Shown here piece after piece: positions 48,617 to 60,800 of a stretch of 64,000 nucleotides of DNA (the first letter of the stretch is position 1; every line of letters begins with the position of its first letter). Origin of the DNA: Amphiura filiformis (Eukaryota; Echinodermata; Ophiuroidea; Amphilepidida; Amphiuridae); assembly GCF_039555335.1 (NCBI RefSeq), contig NC_092636.1:60267991-60331990 (forward strand). Direction: 5' to 3'. Below the pieces are notes generated by a model. That model was given only the letters and a program-made list of their open reading frames with translations. It was not told the DNA's origin and ran no database searches. Made by a program: the position numbers and the translations under genes.

Positions 48617-48873
48617 AGTTCATATTGCTATGGCTGATAGTGGACCAAAGTCAGAAAAACGTGAGAAAAAAGAAAAGTCCAAGGAGTCCAAAGAAAGGTC
48701 AAAGGAGGCTAAAGAGAGGTCCAAGGAAGCCAAAGAAAGGTCCAAGGAGGCCAAAGAGAGAGCCAAAGAGGCCAAGGAAAAGAAAGATAGTGAGAAAGAT
48801 AAATGGCGTGTGAAGACACTTGAGGAAATTATGGAAGAAAAACGTAGACGCAAAGAACAACAGAGAGGAACAG
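48617..48873 (+). CDS. cdk11: cdk11 exon 1: start and SKEAKER repeats
   Basis: An acceptor (TTTCAG) at 48611-48616 implies an upstream non-coding exon. The first ATG after it is at 48630; an in-frame ATG at 48591 lies in the intron. Heptads of the type SKEAKER repeat four to five times (21-base DNA unit), followed by [20 protein letters not shown], which matches the very N-terminus of human CDK11. Donor ACAG/GTACAG, phase 1. Confidence 0.88.
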
Positions 48874-51800
48874 GTACAGATATGATTATTTAAAAAATGG
48901 AAAGTTTTTGTAAGACCATTAATAAACTTTCAAATGGCATACTGTTAACCTAATTAATTAGGTCCCGGTCGCAATCACTTTTTTTTAAATTTCTACTTTT
49001 TGCACGATTGTAATACCCAATGGAGTACGGTACTTAAATGCCCTGTGAAAGACTAAGCCTGAAGTGCTTAATTACCAGGTACTGTAAAATTGTAAGAGTC
49101 TTGATCAAAATCGGAGATCCCCGGCAGGGTCTTAGCTAGAAATTGAGGTTTGCTCGTCATTTGAATAAAATTGCCTGCCCTAAGTTGACCTTCAAAACAT
49201 TTACCAGACTTCTACAGCCCATTAGGGCTTCAAAGAGTTCAAATATGTGCTGCCATGGCCTTGTTTTGCAAATCTGGTCTACTAAAAAGGTCAACAGCAT
49301 TTGTCAAAGGCATTAATTTTGCCTGTCCCAGAAGCAAACCCTGTCTAAAATGACGGCCAGACGGGTGGCTAGCTAAGACACTGCCCTGCATAGAGTTCCA
49401 CAGTAAAGCGGCTAAGTGGTTTTCTTTCATTTGACTGCATTATTTCAGCTTAAAATGATCAGAAAACCTCCTTGACAGTTGTTACTTATATTATGTAATA
49501 ATTTTGGCAAAGAATAAGACCCTTGAAATTTGACTGAAATCATTATGGGCTTTTATTCGGAATGGAATTTTCTTGTTTTTTTATGTGTTATATTTTGCTA
49601 TTGGTTTTTGCACAATCACACTCATACCTGTGCATTTAGAAAATAAAATTAGAAAATAAGAAGCGGGTTCAATGAATTGAAAAATTAATTTAGCACAAAT
49701 TTATAATTTACAATTGAAACCATAAACCAGAAGGAGTCTGTGCCTGTTGTGCTTTTGGCTTGTTTGTTTATTTCTTTTTTTTATAACCAGAAGATAGGAA
49801 GATATATATTTTTATTCTTTTAAGTTCAGTCACATTCAGAAATACACTTTTCAGGAACAGTCCAGATTTCATAAAATTTGAAAGCCTACAAAAATATATA
49901 GTAAAGAATCAGTTTTAGGATTTTTAAAGGCATAAGGATTTTTGACAACAGTAAGTGGCATTTCTATACAACTTTATAAAAGACAAGCATTCTATAGGCA
50001 TTATTGCCCTTTGGTACTCCCATAACGATATTACACCTCAACTTCTCAAAGATCTTTTTACTTTGCTGCGCCAAAGATATGGAACAAACTTCCAGCAGTT
50101 CTTCCTTCTGCAACATCTCATATTTAAGAAGAATTTGAAAACATATCTGTTCCCATATTGACTTGTCTTTGCTATCGTTCTTTGCTCTGTAGTGTATTAC
50201 TTTTTTAAATGTTTCAACACACCCAATGTGGTCTTCATGAAATGGCGGGTTACAAAAGCCTTGTTGTATGTATTTGTGTATGTAATTTCATAAGTATGCA
50301 GATTGTATCAATAATTTTGTTCCCTCAAACCTGTCATTTTGTTTCCACTGAAGGTGAGAGCGGTATGAGACTTGAAGAAGGAGAGCTTCATGAGAAGTCC
50401 AAGTCAAGGTCACCACTACTAGATCATGATGAAGATGAATCAGAGGAAGAAAAGTAAGTGCTTCGCTATCGGACTACAAATATGTGATGTGATCAAGCAA
50501 AATGAGTCTTGATGGTGATTAAAATCAAAATTCAGTTTTTAATTTCATTAAATGGGCCATTCTCAGAGCTTTATTTTGCTCAAAACTTCATCATAATTAG
50601 ACTTATGGTTTCAGAGATACGGCCATTTTAGTGTTGCTCAGAACAATAAAATAGAAAGGAAGTTGAATACTATTTTTTGGTATATCTCAAAATCAATATT
50701 CCCGACATCCGACTCATTTTGCTTGATACCATCACATATGATGTGAACAACACAAAATTGAAAGTCGGTCGTTAATTTCATTTGCCATTTTCTGAGTTTC
50801 ATTTATTATTGCTCAAAACATTGAAATACAGAGGAAGTTGACTGATGTATTTGCCTATACAAAATGACTCATTTAGCATCACATTAAATAATGTGAATTT
50901 GTAGTTTATGTTGTGAGTAATTTGTCATGGGAATGAAGGGGAGGGAGTTCAAAGCTTGTCTCCACATTGAGAATGTAAGCATTTGCAGGGGGGTGGTGAA
51001 AGGCAATTTGTTTTTCCTTTCTTTTTGTTTTAAATCTTCCAACCAATGGTGTAGCTCTTTTGTTCCTCCCAGGATAATATGAACAGATATTTTATCTCAT
51101 ACGGCATAACAAATTGTTTGTTTACCATAAATATGTCTGACCAGTTGACACCAGTAGACCTCACTCACCCCCCCCCCCTCAATTTCACATGGGTAAATAC
51201 ATATGTCAATGTCATTCATAAGATTATTTTACAAGCACAAGAAAAATTAAATTTAGTTAATTTGTTCAGGTGTTTTTTTCAATTCTTAAATTTGCATATT
51301 TTGTGTGTAATTATGTGAAAAACACCAAGAGACATACCCACCCCAACAGACCCACCCCCAATCCACCCAAGTGACCAGTTACAGACTTACTGTAAAGAAA
51401 CTACAGACCTTCCTTATACACCTTCCTTATAGCCCTCTTTCATATGAATCTTCATTGATCTTCAAAGGAAGACATATTTTGATGATTATTGAAACCTTAC
51501 TTTCATGCTCTGAAGCACTTAAAGGATGCTAAGTTGCATAAAACACCCAAATACACTGGATCTGTCAGTGTTACTACCCTGCATCTGCCCCAATTATATA
51601 GTACATGAGTTTGAATATTATGCAGAAACACATATTATTCTCTTCTCTGGCCAATGCTTGGTCCCATCATGTCAGAATAAGGACTGTATAAGGTCAGGAT
51701 TGCTGATACTAATTGGTGAATTGTAATTTGCAGAGTGGAGGAAGAATTTGATGCCCTACAGATCCAGCCCCCTCAAGCTACAGCTAAAAAGGACAGTAAA

Positions 51801-54800
51801 TCCCACAGAAAAGAGGAGAAGAGAAAGCATGGTCACCGTAGCAACAGAGACAAAGAGAAACATCATAAGCGTAAGTGAAATATCCATTTCAATTAAGATT
51901 TATTCAGATTTTTACATTGAAAGTCTTGTTCATTGAGCACCATTTTCATTCCATGTAGTGCCCTTGTAGTTAGCCATTTTGATTAACAAATGTCTTATTT
52001 TTTCAAGGTTAATACTTATTACTTTTACCCAGTCAATTTGGTCTAATTACCAGTGTTCTTGGTTTTGATGTAAATTAATTCTGATCTATTATCTGTGTCT
52101 CTTCTACAGGGAAAAGATCACATTCCAAAGAAAAGCGTGAACACAGTCGATCCAGACCTGAGCACAGTAAAGAGAGAAGGGAAAGGCGAGATGAGAGACT
52201 TGAAGAACCACAAGCACATCCCATTGCTCACGATAGGGTGCCACAGAGGGAGGCTGTACAGCCAAGGGAACAGCAAAGAAGGGACCAGGATAGACATTGG
52301 AGAGAACAGGAACAAAGGGAGCACTCAAGGAAAGAAAGGTATTGGAGTAACTTAAGAATAGTAGACACCAGCCTGGTGGACATTATCCTGAACCATAGTC
52401 CTAAACCTAACCTCTTAAAATCATAACCATAATCCATGGGTACGTACGACGCAAATCAGCCAAAGTTTGTATGAAACGAGTGCCTTATGTGCAAGAACAA
52501 GTATGTGGTACCCAACACTGAGCAGTTTGTGTCTATTATGGATAATACTGTTACGAGGTCTGTAACATATTTACACTACGTTGTAGCTCGGATGTGACAA
52601 TTGATTAAGTAAATGAGTTATTTTATTGTTACTTGCTATATTAATTTTATTTCACAACAGCATGAAAATGGGAGGATATTACTTGGTTTCATTTGTATGT
52701 ATTGTTGTCATGCTTATAGGGACAGACTGGAAAGAATTGAAAGAGAGCGTGAAAGAGATCACACTAAACGAAGCGAGAGAAGACCAATGGAACAGTACAG
52801 AGTAGAAAAGATTTCCTCCGGAAAAGACAGAGGAAGAAGGCGAGAGCGACCAGGAGAGATGAAGAACGGAGAAGAAGAGAGGGTGAGTGATTTAGAGAAT
52901 AAAGATAGGATTTTGTCTTTTTGCCTATCAATATCGTGTCATAATGGATGGGCTGGCCAATATACTACGATAAAAATATTGGCCACCCCATCCATTATGA
53001 CACGATATTGATAAGCAAAATACAAAATCCTATCGTTTTATTCTCATTTTTAATGTAATTTTTGCGAGAAAAACTGCCTTTTTTAAGAAAAAAATAAAGT
53101 TACTTTTGTGAGGATATCCCCATTGTTTTAAATGAACGAAACCATCACGAACATCTAAGCCGCTGAATCGCGTTCTTAGTTCTCGCACGTGTATTACGCG
53201 AACGCATTATCGCGCGATCATTGAGGAGCAACAAGCGTGCCGCCGTTGCGTGGCGGCCCGCGCCCTGACTAATATCACTATCAACTATTGTGGGATATTA
53301 TACACCAGAAAACCAATCAAATTACGTGAATTCTTTACAAGACGCACCCATTGAATAAGAATGCCTTGGCAGCAGCAGTTTTTTTTTTTTTCTTAACGAT
53401 ATCAGATTGATTTGAAATGTGACCATGCATAGCCACTCAAGACAGTATGGTGGTTATGATCTCCAGGGTTCTAGGTTATGTTTGTATCCGTTAAAAAAGT
53501 AAAATAAAAGTGGAAAGATTTTTTGGGGTCTGGCAGTCAAAATGTCAATCGTTTGTAAATCACAGTTCACATTTTATTTATTTATTATAAAAATGTCAAA
53601 GATCCTTGAATTGAATTTTGCACAAAAGTGTAGGTATAACACAATCAAAGTTTCTAGAACCTCAGTAAAATGTAGTATGGTTTTGATCCTTTATTGTCCG
53701 CAGAAGTACGCCATGAATCCATGGAGTATCCACGACAGGAGAAACGATGGGTAGAGAGAGAACGTAGCCCAACAAAAGAACGCCCTCAGCCACGCCCTCT
53801 CATGGAAATCAAGGTAGATCGACCTAAGACCAGGAGTCCAACTGGCAAACGTGATTATCCATCTAAGACCAGGAGTCCTTCTGGAAAACGTGATTATGAT
53901 GGTAAGAATGTCTTCATTAATGTTAAACCATTGAGCATGCACATTTGATTAAAAAAATTAACATATTTAGGGTGTGACCATTCGAAAGTTGAAAAAGAAG
54001 TACAGAGTGAAACTCAAAATTATGTGTGAGAAGGCCATGATAATAATTGATAATAATGGAATAATTTTCAATTACAATAAATCTGCATTAATATCATTCA
54101 TAAGCTATAATTATTGACATTTGCAAGCAAGTTGTTTTCATTTATATAATATTATAACAATGCAGGAAATTCTGGGTCATTATTATGCTCGCAGTTGGGC
54201 AACAAAAATGTTCTATGCTTGTCCTCTACTGACTGGCCCTTATTTTTAAAATCGGGAAAAAAACACTTTTACTGTTAAAAAAATACCGACCCTAAGTTTG
54301 CAAATTCCAGAAAAAGGTTGCTTTTCATGCAGAATTTTCACGTCCTGAATCAACAGTTTCTCCACATTTCCTAACTACTTTAAAACAAGAGGCCAGAGTT
54401 CTATTGCAGAGATACACTAAGTAAAACCATAAATTTAAGACCAATCCACGTCAAGCAATAAAGATGTTGTTTATATTTAATATTTTGCATGTATATAGTT
54501 CACTGAATAGCATTGTTACTTACACATAACTGTTTGGAGACAATTTATCATTTGTTTGTTAACTGCAAACTTTACACTCCACTTTGACTTGATCTGATCC
54601 CTGTTGATTACCTGGGTACCTGTCCATAAATTATAGGGTACCTCGGGCATAAAATTACCTGAAAATCACAGACTTTACGTTTGATATTTTTTATTGGTAT
54701 ATAAGGTTGAAAAAAGTGAACTAATAATTAATTTTGACATAATATATCCAAAATATATGTTATATTGCCTTTCGGTTCTGATAATATCAGTGATATTGAG

Positions 54801-57800
54801 GGTCAAGCATATCGCATATTCCATATGGATCTAAAACAAAGAGCTGACCTGTTCAGATTGAATCCCCTTGTTATAGACTTTTGGGTTTATAATCTGTTAT
54901 ACGATTTATATGGGCCAATATTTATTTACCAGTATGCAAGTGTTTCCAAAACTATGTACCATGCAAAACAATTTTTTGTCAATAAGGGGGAAAACTGTTA
55001 GAAACAATTTGGGTATGTTCACTAGCTTGAAACATATAATGCCAATTAAACAGCATTTTATTTATATTATACAAACAATTCCTTTCATGATTCAAGGTGG
55101 CTATCAACACTTAAGAATTACATGATTGGGACAAATTTGACAATGTCTATGGAACTAAAATGATTGATAAAATGATTAATGAGTTTAACTTCAACACTAC
55201 ACTTTTTCGCTCACCTGGAACGTTTTCACTAGATTTACTTAGCGTCTTCAGCAGTCTAGAATCAAGGTAGTCCTTTCTGATGATGACGCCATATGATTGA
55301 TGTCATAGTATTTTCTGATGTTTTGGATCATGACAAAGGATTGGACTTAGATCCTATTTTGGATAACCTACTGATGCTCAAGAAGGGTTGTGCAACATCA
55401 ACTATGATGCCATCCCATCCCATCAATTATATGACATTAGAAAGGACAATCGAGATTGTAGACAAGATAATATCACAGCGTCACCATCTGCTGAAGATGC
55501 TAGTTGATCTAGCGAAAACGTCCAGGTAAGCGAAAAATAGTGAAGTGTTGTAGTTAAATTCTTCTGCTTAAGTTATTTTGCACTTAACATCCCTCCCCCA
55601 CTGAAAAGGGTGTAATTAAGCTGCATTCTGGTAAATAGGTATACAGTACAGGGTATCTCTGAAAGAACTGTACCATCAAAAAAAGTGCTTTAATGCACCA
55701 ATGAAACAGAACAGAAGAGTGTATGTTATTGAGTAATAAAGCAACTACCACATATTTGTTGAATTTCAAAATTCAAACATTTTCGACTTCTTGAATTTGA
55801 CAATCGGACCTCATTATCAATCCATTCCATGAGTCAAAAAGAATGAACATTCATGCCTAATATCCAGTGCATGATACTTGGTACAGACCATTGACTGTTG
55901 GATTGAATATCTGGAAAGGATACAAAATGAACTACCATTGTAAAAGTTTTATATTTCAAGAACAAAGCAGTAAATTTTCAAAAAAGCTGTCTTATTATAC
56001 AATTGCATACATTATTTAATTCTGTTTGGTTCAGCCTTACAATCTTAAAAAGTTACAATTTCGGACGGTACAGTTCTTTCAGAGACACCTTGTAGGCTAA
56101 GCTTAGTAGGATTATTCTAAAATAATACTTAGTATCCCCTTTAATTTGGGTTGTTGCTCTGCAGGAGCACTAGAGAGAGAGAGCCGCTTGCCCTGCCTCC
56201 TGTGCCACTGATGGAGCTCAAAGTGGAGAGACCTGCGGGTAGTAGCAAGAAACGCAGCCCTGTACCCATCAAACAATCCAAAGACGGTATGCCCAAATAA
56301 ACATTACATTCCTCCCTTCACCCTACTGGCAATTTTTTTTAATACACAGATTTAGGGTTTCACTACTGCAAGTCAATTTGTACTGAAATTCCTTCCCACA
56401 ATGCAACCTCAAAACCATGTCTATTATTATGCAATACGCCTATTGCATTGTGGAAAGAAATTTCTGCACAAAATGACTTTCGGTAGAGAAACCCTAAATC
56501 CGCATATTGATTTAGTCATATTATTGACATATTTTTTTATTTTATTTTATTTTAAGCTCCCTTATTAGGAGATGAATTTGGAATTGTTATAATTTTGTTG
56601 ATTTTCAATTCATGATCTGTAGGTGCTGTTCAACTAGCAGACGATTAATATTTTCTTGTTTTTATTTGTCTGAAAGCAGAAAAAGTGGCAGGTATTCTTG
56701 GCAAAGTTGAACATGTTTGGGTCATTAATTGAATGCAAACATTCACACTGTAATTTAGCATTTTTTTAACTTTTGATCTCAACACAAGATAAGACATGCC
56801 TCAAATTTCTGGTCACAACTTTGACCTTCATCTGGAATTGGAAACCCAAGTTCAGGATCAGTAACCTTTTGGATATTTTACCCAAACACTCAGTAACTGG
56901 TATCGGACCCAAGTGTTGGGGCCATGAAAGGTCAATGATCCTGAACTTGGGTTGCCAGTCTCCCATGAAGGTTTAAGTTGTGACCGTAAATTTGAGAAGC
57001 ATCTATTTTGTGTTGAGATCAAAAGTTTAAAATTCTAAATTATGATGTCTACCAACAGGAAAGAACTTTGATGCTAGTATTAACACACTGCTCTGATTTC
57101 AAGAAGCAGCAGGTGCCGATTATGTACATGTGCATAAAACAAGAGATTGTGAGGAACAAATTCAACCATTTTTTAACTTGAATGTGTTCAATATAAGATT
57201 CTTAAACCAAAATCTTAAACAGCTCACTGAACATCACTTTTATTAAACTTTTAACAATTATCATAATGAATTTTTTCAACAATAATGAAACATCTAAAAC
57301 AGCCCTATGTCTACTTTTATTGTTGTTAGATTAAAATGTCTATGTAGGTACAGTAAATTATAGTTTGGGTTATTTTTATATTCATCAGGGATGTCACTAT
57401 CCAGCATAACATGCTCAATCTGAAGCTATTGACGGACGTGTTGATACTATGCTTTATTCCGTCCAGTACGCATATTGTTATAGAGGGCCATACTACAGGC
57501 TTTATGCATTGTAATGAACAAAAAGTAGCCTGGGTTTGGAACAGTAACCTCGGATTGTGCACTGTCTATTATCCAGGTTGGCACCCGTCGGCAATGGTCG
57601 GTATCAACCAGCACTTAGCCCTTATTGAAGCCTTCCTGACAGGCACTAAATTTGACTGAATATTTTTCTACGGTTAGAAAAAAAAAGTACCACTAATATC
57701 ACCTTAATTTGTGACATCCCTGATAAGTCATTAAAGTAGAAAAAGCATTTAATTTAAAAAAATGAAATCATTGTAGTTTTTAGTACTTATCGACTCAGAA

Positions 57801-60800
57801 AAAATAATGCACATTTTTATTACCCCCGTTCAATTCTGTTAGATATAAAAAATGAAGAAAAAGAAAAACGCAGAGAGGAGAAACGGGAACGGAAGGCCCG
57901 TAAAGAAGAAGCTGTTGAAGAACATCCCAAAGAGGAAGAAGAACATGTGGTAGAAGTAGAGCACGAGAGCAGCGACTCGGATGATTCTTCAAGCGAAGAA
58001 TCAGATGACTCTGGAGAGTCTGGTGATGACTCCGAAGCCAAGTCAGGATCAGAAGCATCATCGGATGACTCCGATTCCGACGACGACTCAGACGAGGATA
58101 GCGATGAGGAGGAAGATGAGGAGGAGGAGGAAGAACACGCTCAGGAGGTAGAAGAGAAAAAGGAAGAAGGAGAAAGGGCAACAAGTGAGGAAGAATCTGG
58201 TTCAGAAGGATCAGACTCTGACTCCGATTCAGACTCTGACTCAGACTCTGGTAAGTGAAACTGATTTCCCCTTATACAGACCCACACCCTATACTTGAAC
58301 TGTGGCCCAGTTAATCTCCCCTTATACATACCCACACCCTATACTTGAACTGTGGCCCAGTACATGAAAGCCAGAAAACATACTGTAATAAGCCAAATCA
58401 GCATTGGAAGTTTGCAATGCATTGTGGGACAGTGGGCCATTCTATATCAATCCACAACGCCATTCTATATCAATCCACAATTTCAAGCTGATCCAAGTAT
58501 AGACCCGTTATTGGCAGCCCTGAGGCCAAATCATTTCAATCAACATGCTATTTGCTTCTTTTCCTCTATAGACAAAGAGAGTGGGTCAGGAAGTGAGAAT
58601 GAGAAGAGTGACAAGGAGGAGGAAACTAAAGTGAAGATGGAAGTAAGGAAGGAGAAAGGTGTCAAAACAAAAGTAGAAAACACTGAGAAAAAGAAGAAAT
58701 CCCCAGAGCCACCAATCCACCGTAAGTGCTTATACTTTAAATACAGTTAATATTAGGGATGTAGGAAGACAGCAGTTGTATTTAGATTGCCAGCAATGTA
58801 TTATGCTGGTACCCAAATATACACCTGGGTAGAGAGACATAGAGGTTAATGCCATATCTAAGGGCACAGCATGATAGCACCACTACCAGGTTTTGAACCA
58901 GCCAGCAACCCTCCAATCATGAGTTGGATCTGGTACCACTAGATCACCATGCCTAATGTTATTATTAGAAATACTCTATTAGATGTAGATGTTGTTATTT
59001 ATTTCAGACAAATTCAGCAGATATATCACAACATTTATCTTGCCTTCTGCCATTTGTCTTCTTTACAGGCCCACAGAGATCCAAATTTGAGCATGATTCA
59101 TCTCCCAGCGCCATGAAGACAATGCTACCCACTCCAGTGATGAAGAATACCTACCAGAGTCTCCTCCACGCTCACCAGTTGAATTTAAAGAAGAACTGCC
59201 ACCATATCTTCCAGCAGTGTCTGGGTGTAGAAATGTGGAAGAGTTTGTTTGCCTAAATAAAATAGAAGAAGGTACTTACGGAGTTGTGTACAGGGCAAAA
59301 GAGAAGAGAAATGGTAAGATTTGATTAGGCCAACCAAAGTCAGTTTCTTGTTTCCTACCCTCACCAACTTTCTTTTTTTGCTTAAACTCATTATTTTAAC
59401 AGCAAATTTATTTTTGTCAAATTCTCTAAGGAATATATCAATTATTAACAACTCAAAATGTGAGGCCTATTATTCTGCACGTCCATTTATCGCCTATACT
59501 TAACAACCACTTTTATCTAGTTCGCCCTCAATTTAACATTTACTGATTTTACATAAGCTGTACAAAGTACCTATCAATTTATCCCCAAGATTTACCAGAA
59601 CTTATTTTTATGAATGAACTCGTAGTGCCATGAGTGCGTAGTAACTGTAAAATATATGAATGTATGAAACATGCCCATTAGGTGAAGGCATTCATCATGG
59701 GCGTAAATCCCGGGGGGATGGTGGGATTTAGGGAAGGGGGATAAATCCCCCCAATATTTTGATAGGGGGTGGTCCATACATTCATCCCCCCAATGCTGAT
59801 GCCTGTATGTGGGTTTCTAACCAAATTAACCTCATATCTGGCCATTTTAGCCTAAAAAGTGCCAATTTTTACACGCTTCAGTTTTATTTATTCCATTTTT
59901 GCACCATTATTTCATCAGTTAAGATTCAATATGCAAAAATGTTTCGCGTGCTTTGCAAGTATTTGTACCATAAACTTATTCTGTCCCCATAAGGTGCTGC
60001 ATTCACTATACTTCAAGAATTTTTTCCCAACCCCATCCCCCATGTCAAAAAGAAATCGACAGCGCAAAATTTTCGCAATTTGAAAAGAACCACTGTTTTT
60101 GAGGCATGTAAGTAACACAAAATTATATTACATTACTTAAAGGAGTAGGAAATATTTGCAAGCAAGCATGAAAATTTGTCAAATCCATACTGGCAATTTC
60201 ATGCACACAAACATTTCATACTCAACAGTATGTTTCTTAAACACAGTAAGCTGTAAGTTACTAAAGAATGTACTATGTGTCATGCATGTTAACCCACATG
60301 AACCAATGTTAATTTTCCAAATATGTTTGTCCCAGTATACTAAACTGCTTTACTCCACTTTTAGTTACATTTAAAACTTAAGGTTTCAAAATTTCTAATC
60401 TTTTTTTTAATACAGATGAAGTTGTTGCATTGAAGAGGTTAAAGATGGAGAAGGAAAAGGAAGGCTTTCCTATCACATCACTCAGAGAAATTAACACACT
60501 CCTAAAAGCACAGCATCCAAATATAGTCACAGTCAGAGTAAGTAGTCCAATTTTGCATGGAAGAAATTTACATAAACTCTCTTGTCACTTGGAAAGATGA
60601 ATGCGGTGATTTGCTTAACCAAAATAACCTCAAATTTGTTAATATGTAGATTTTTTTGCATTTTTGGAAATCATGTGTACATACAAATGTGCATATGATC
60701 TATTAAAATAGCGATCTTTAAGTCAGATTCTGACATGAAACATTCATGAAGTACACACATTTCTTCTGTCAGGCTGATGAGTTTGGAACTTACAGTCTGT

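Noticed and set aside
53542..53754. Frame reading into cdk11 exon 6 from AAG TAC GCC
   Set aside because: This phase-0 reading stops within 17 codons, while the other frame runs through the exon with family-like sequence.
57795..58335. Minus-strand Ser/Leu-rich frames opposite cdk11 exon 8
   Set aside because: Antisense of the acidic Ser/Asp/Glu codons; the plus-strand exon has matching splice sites and family position.
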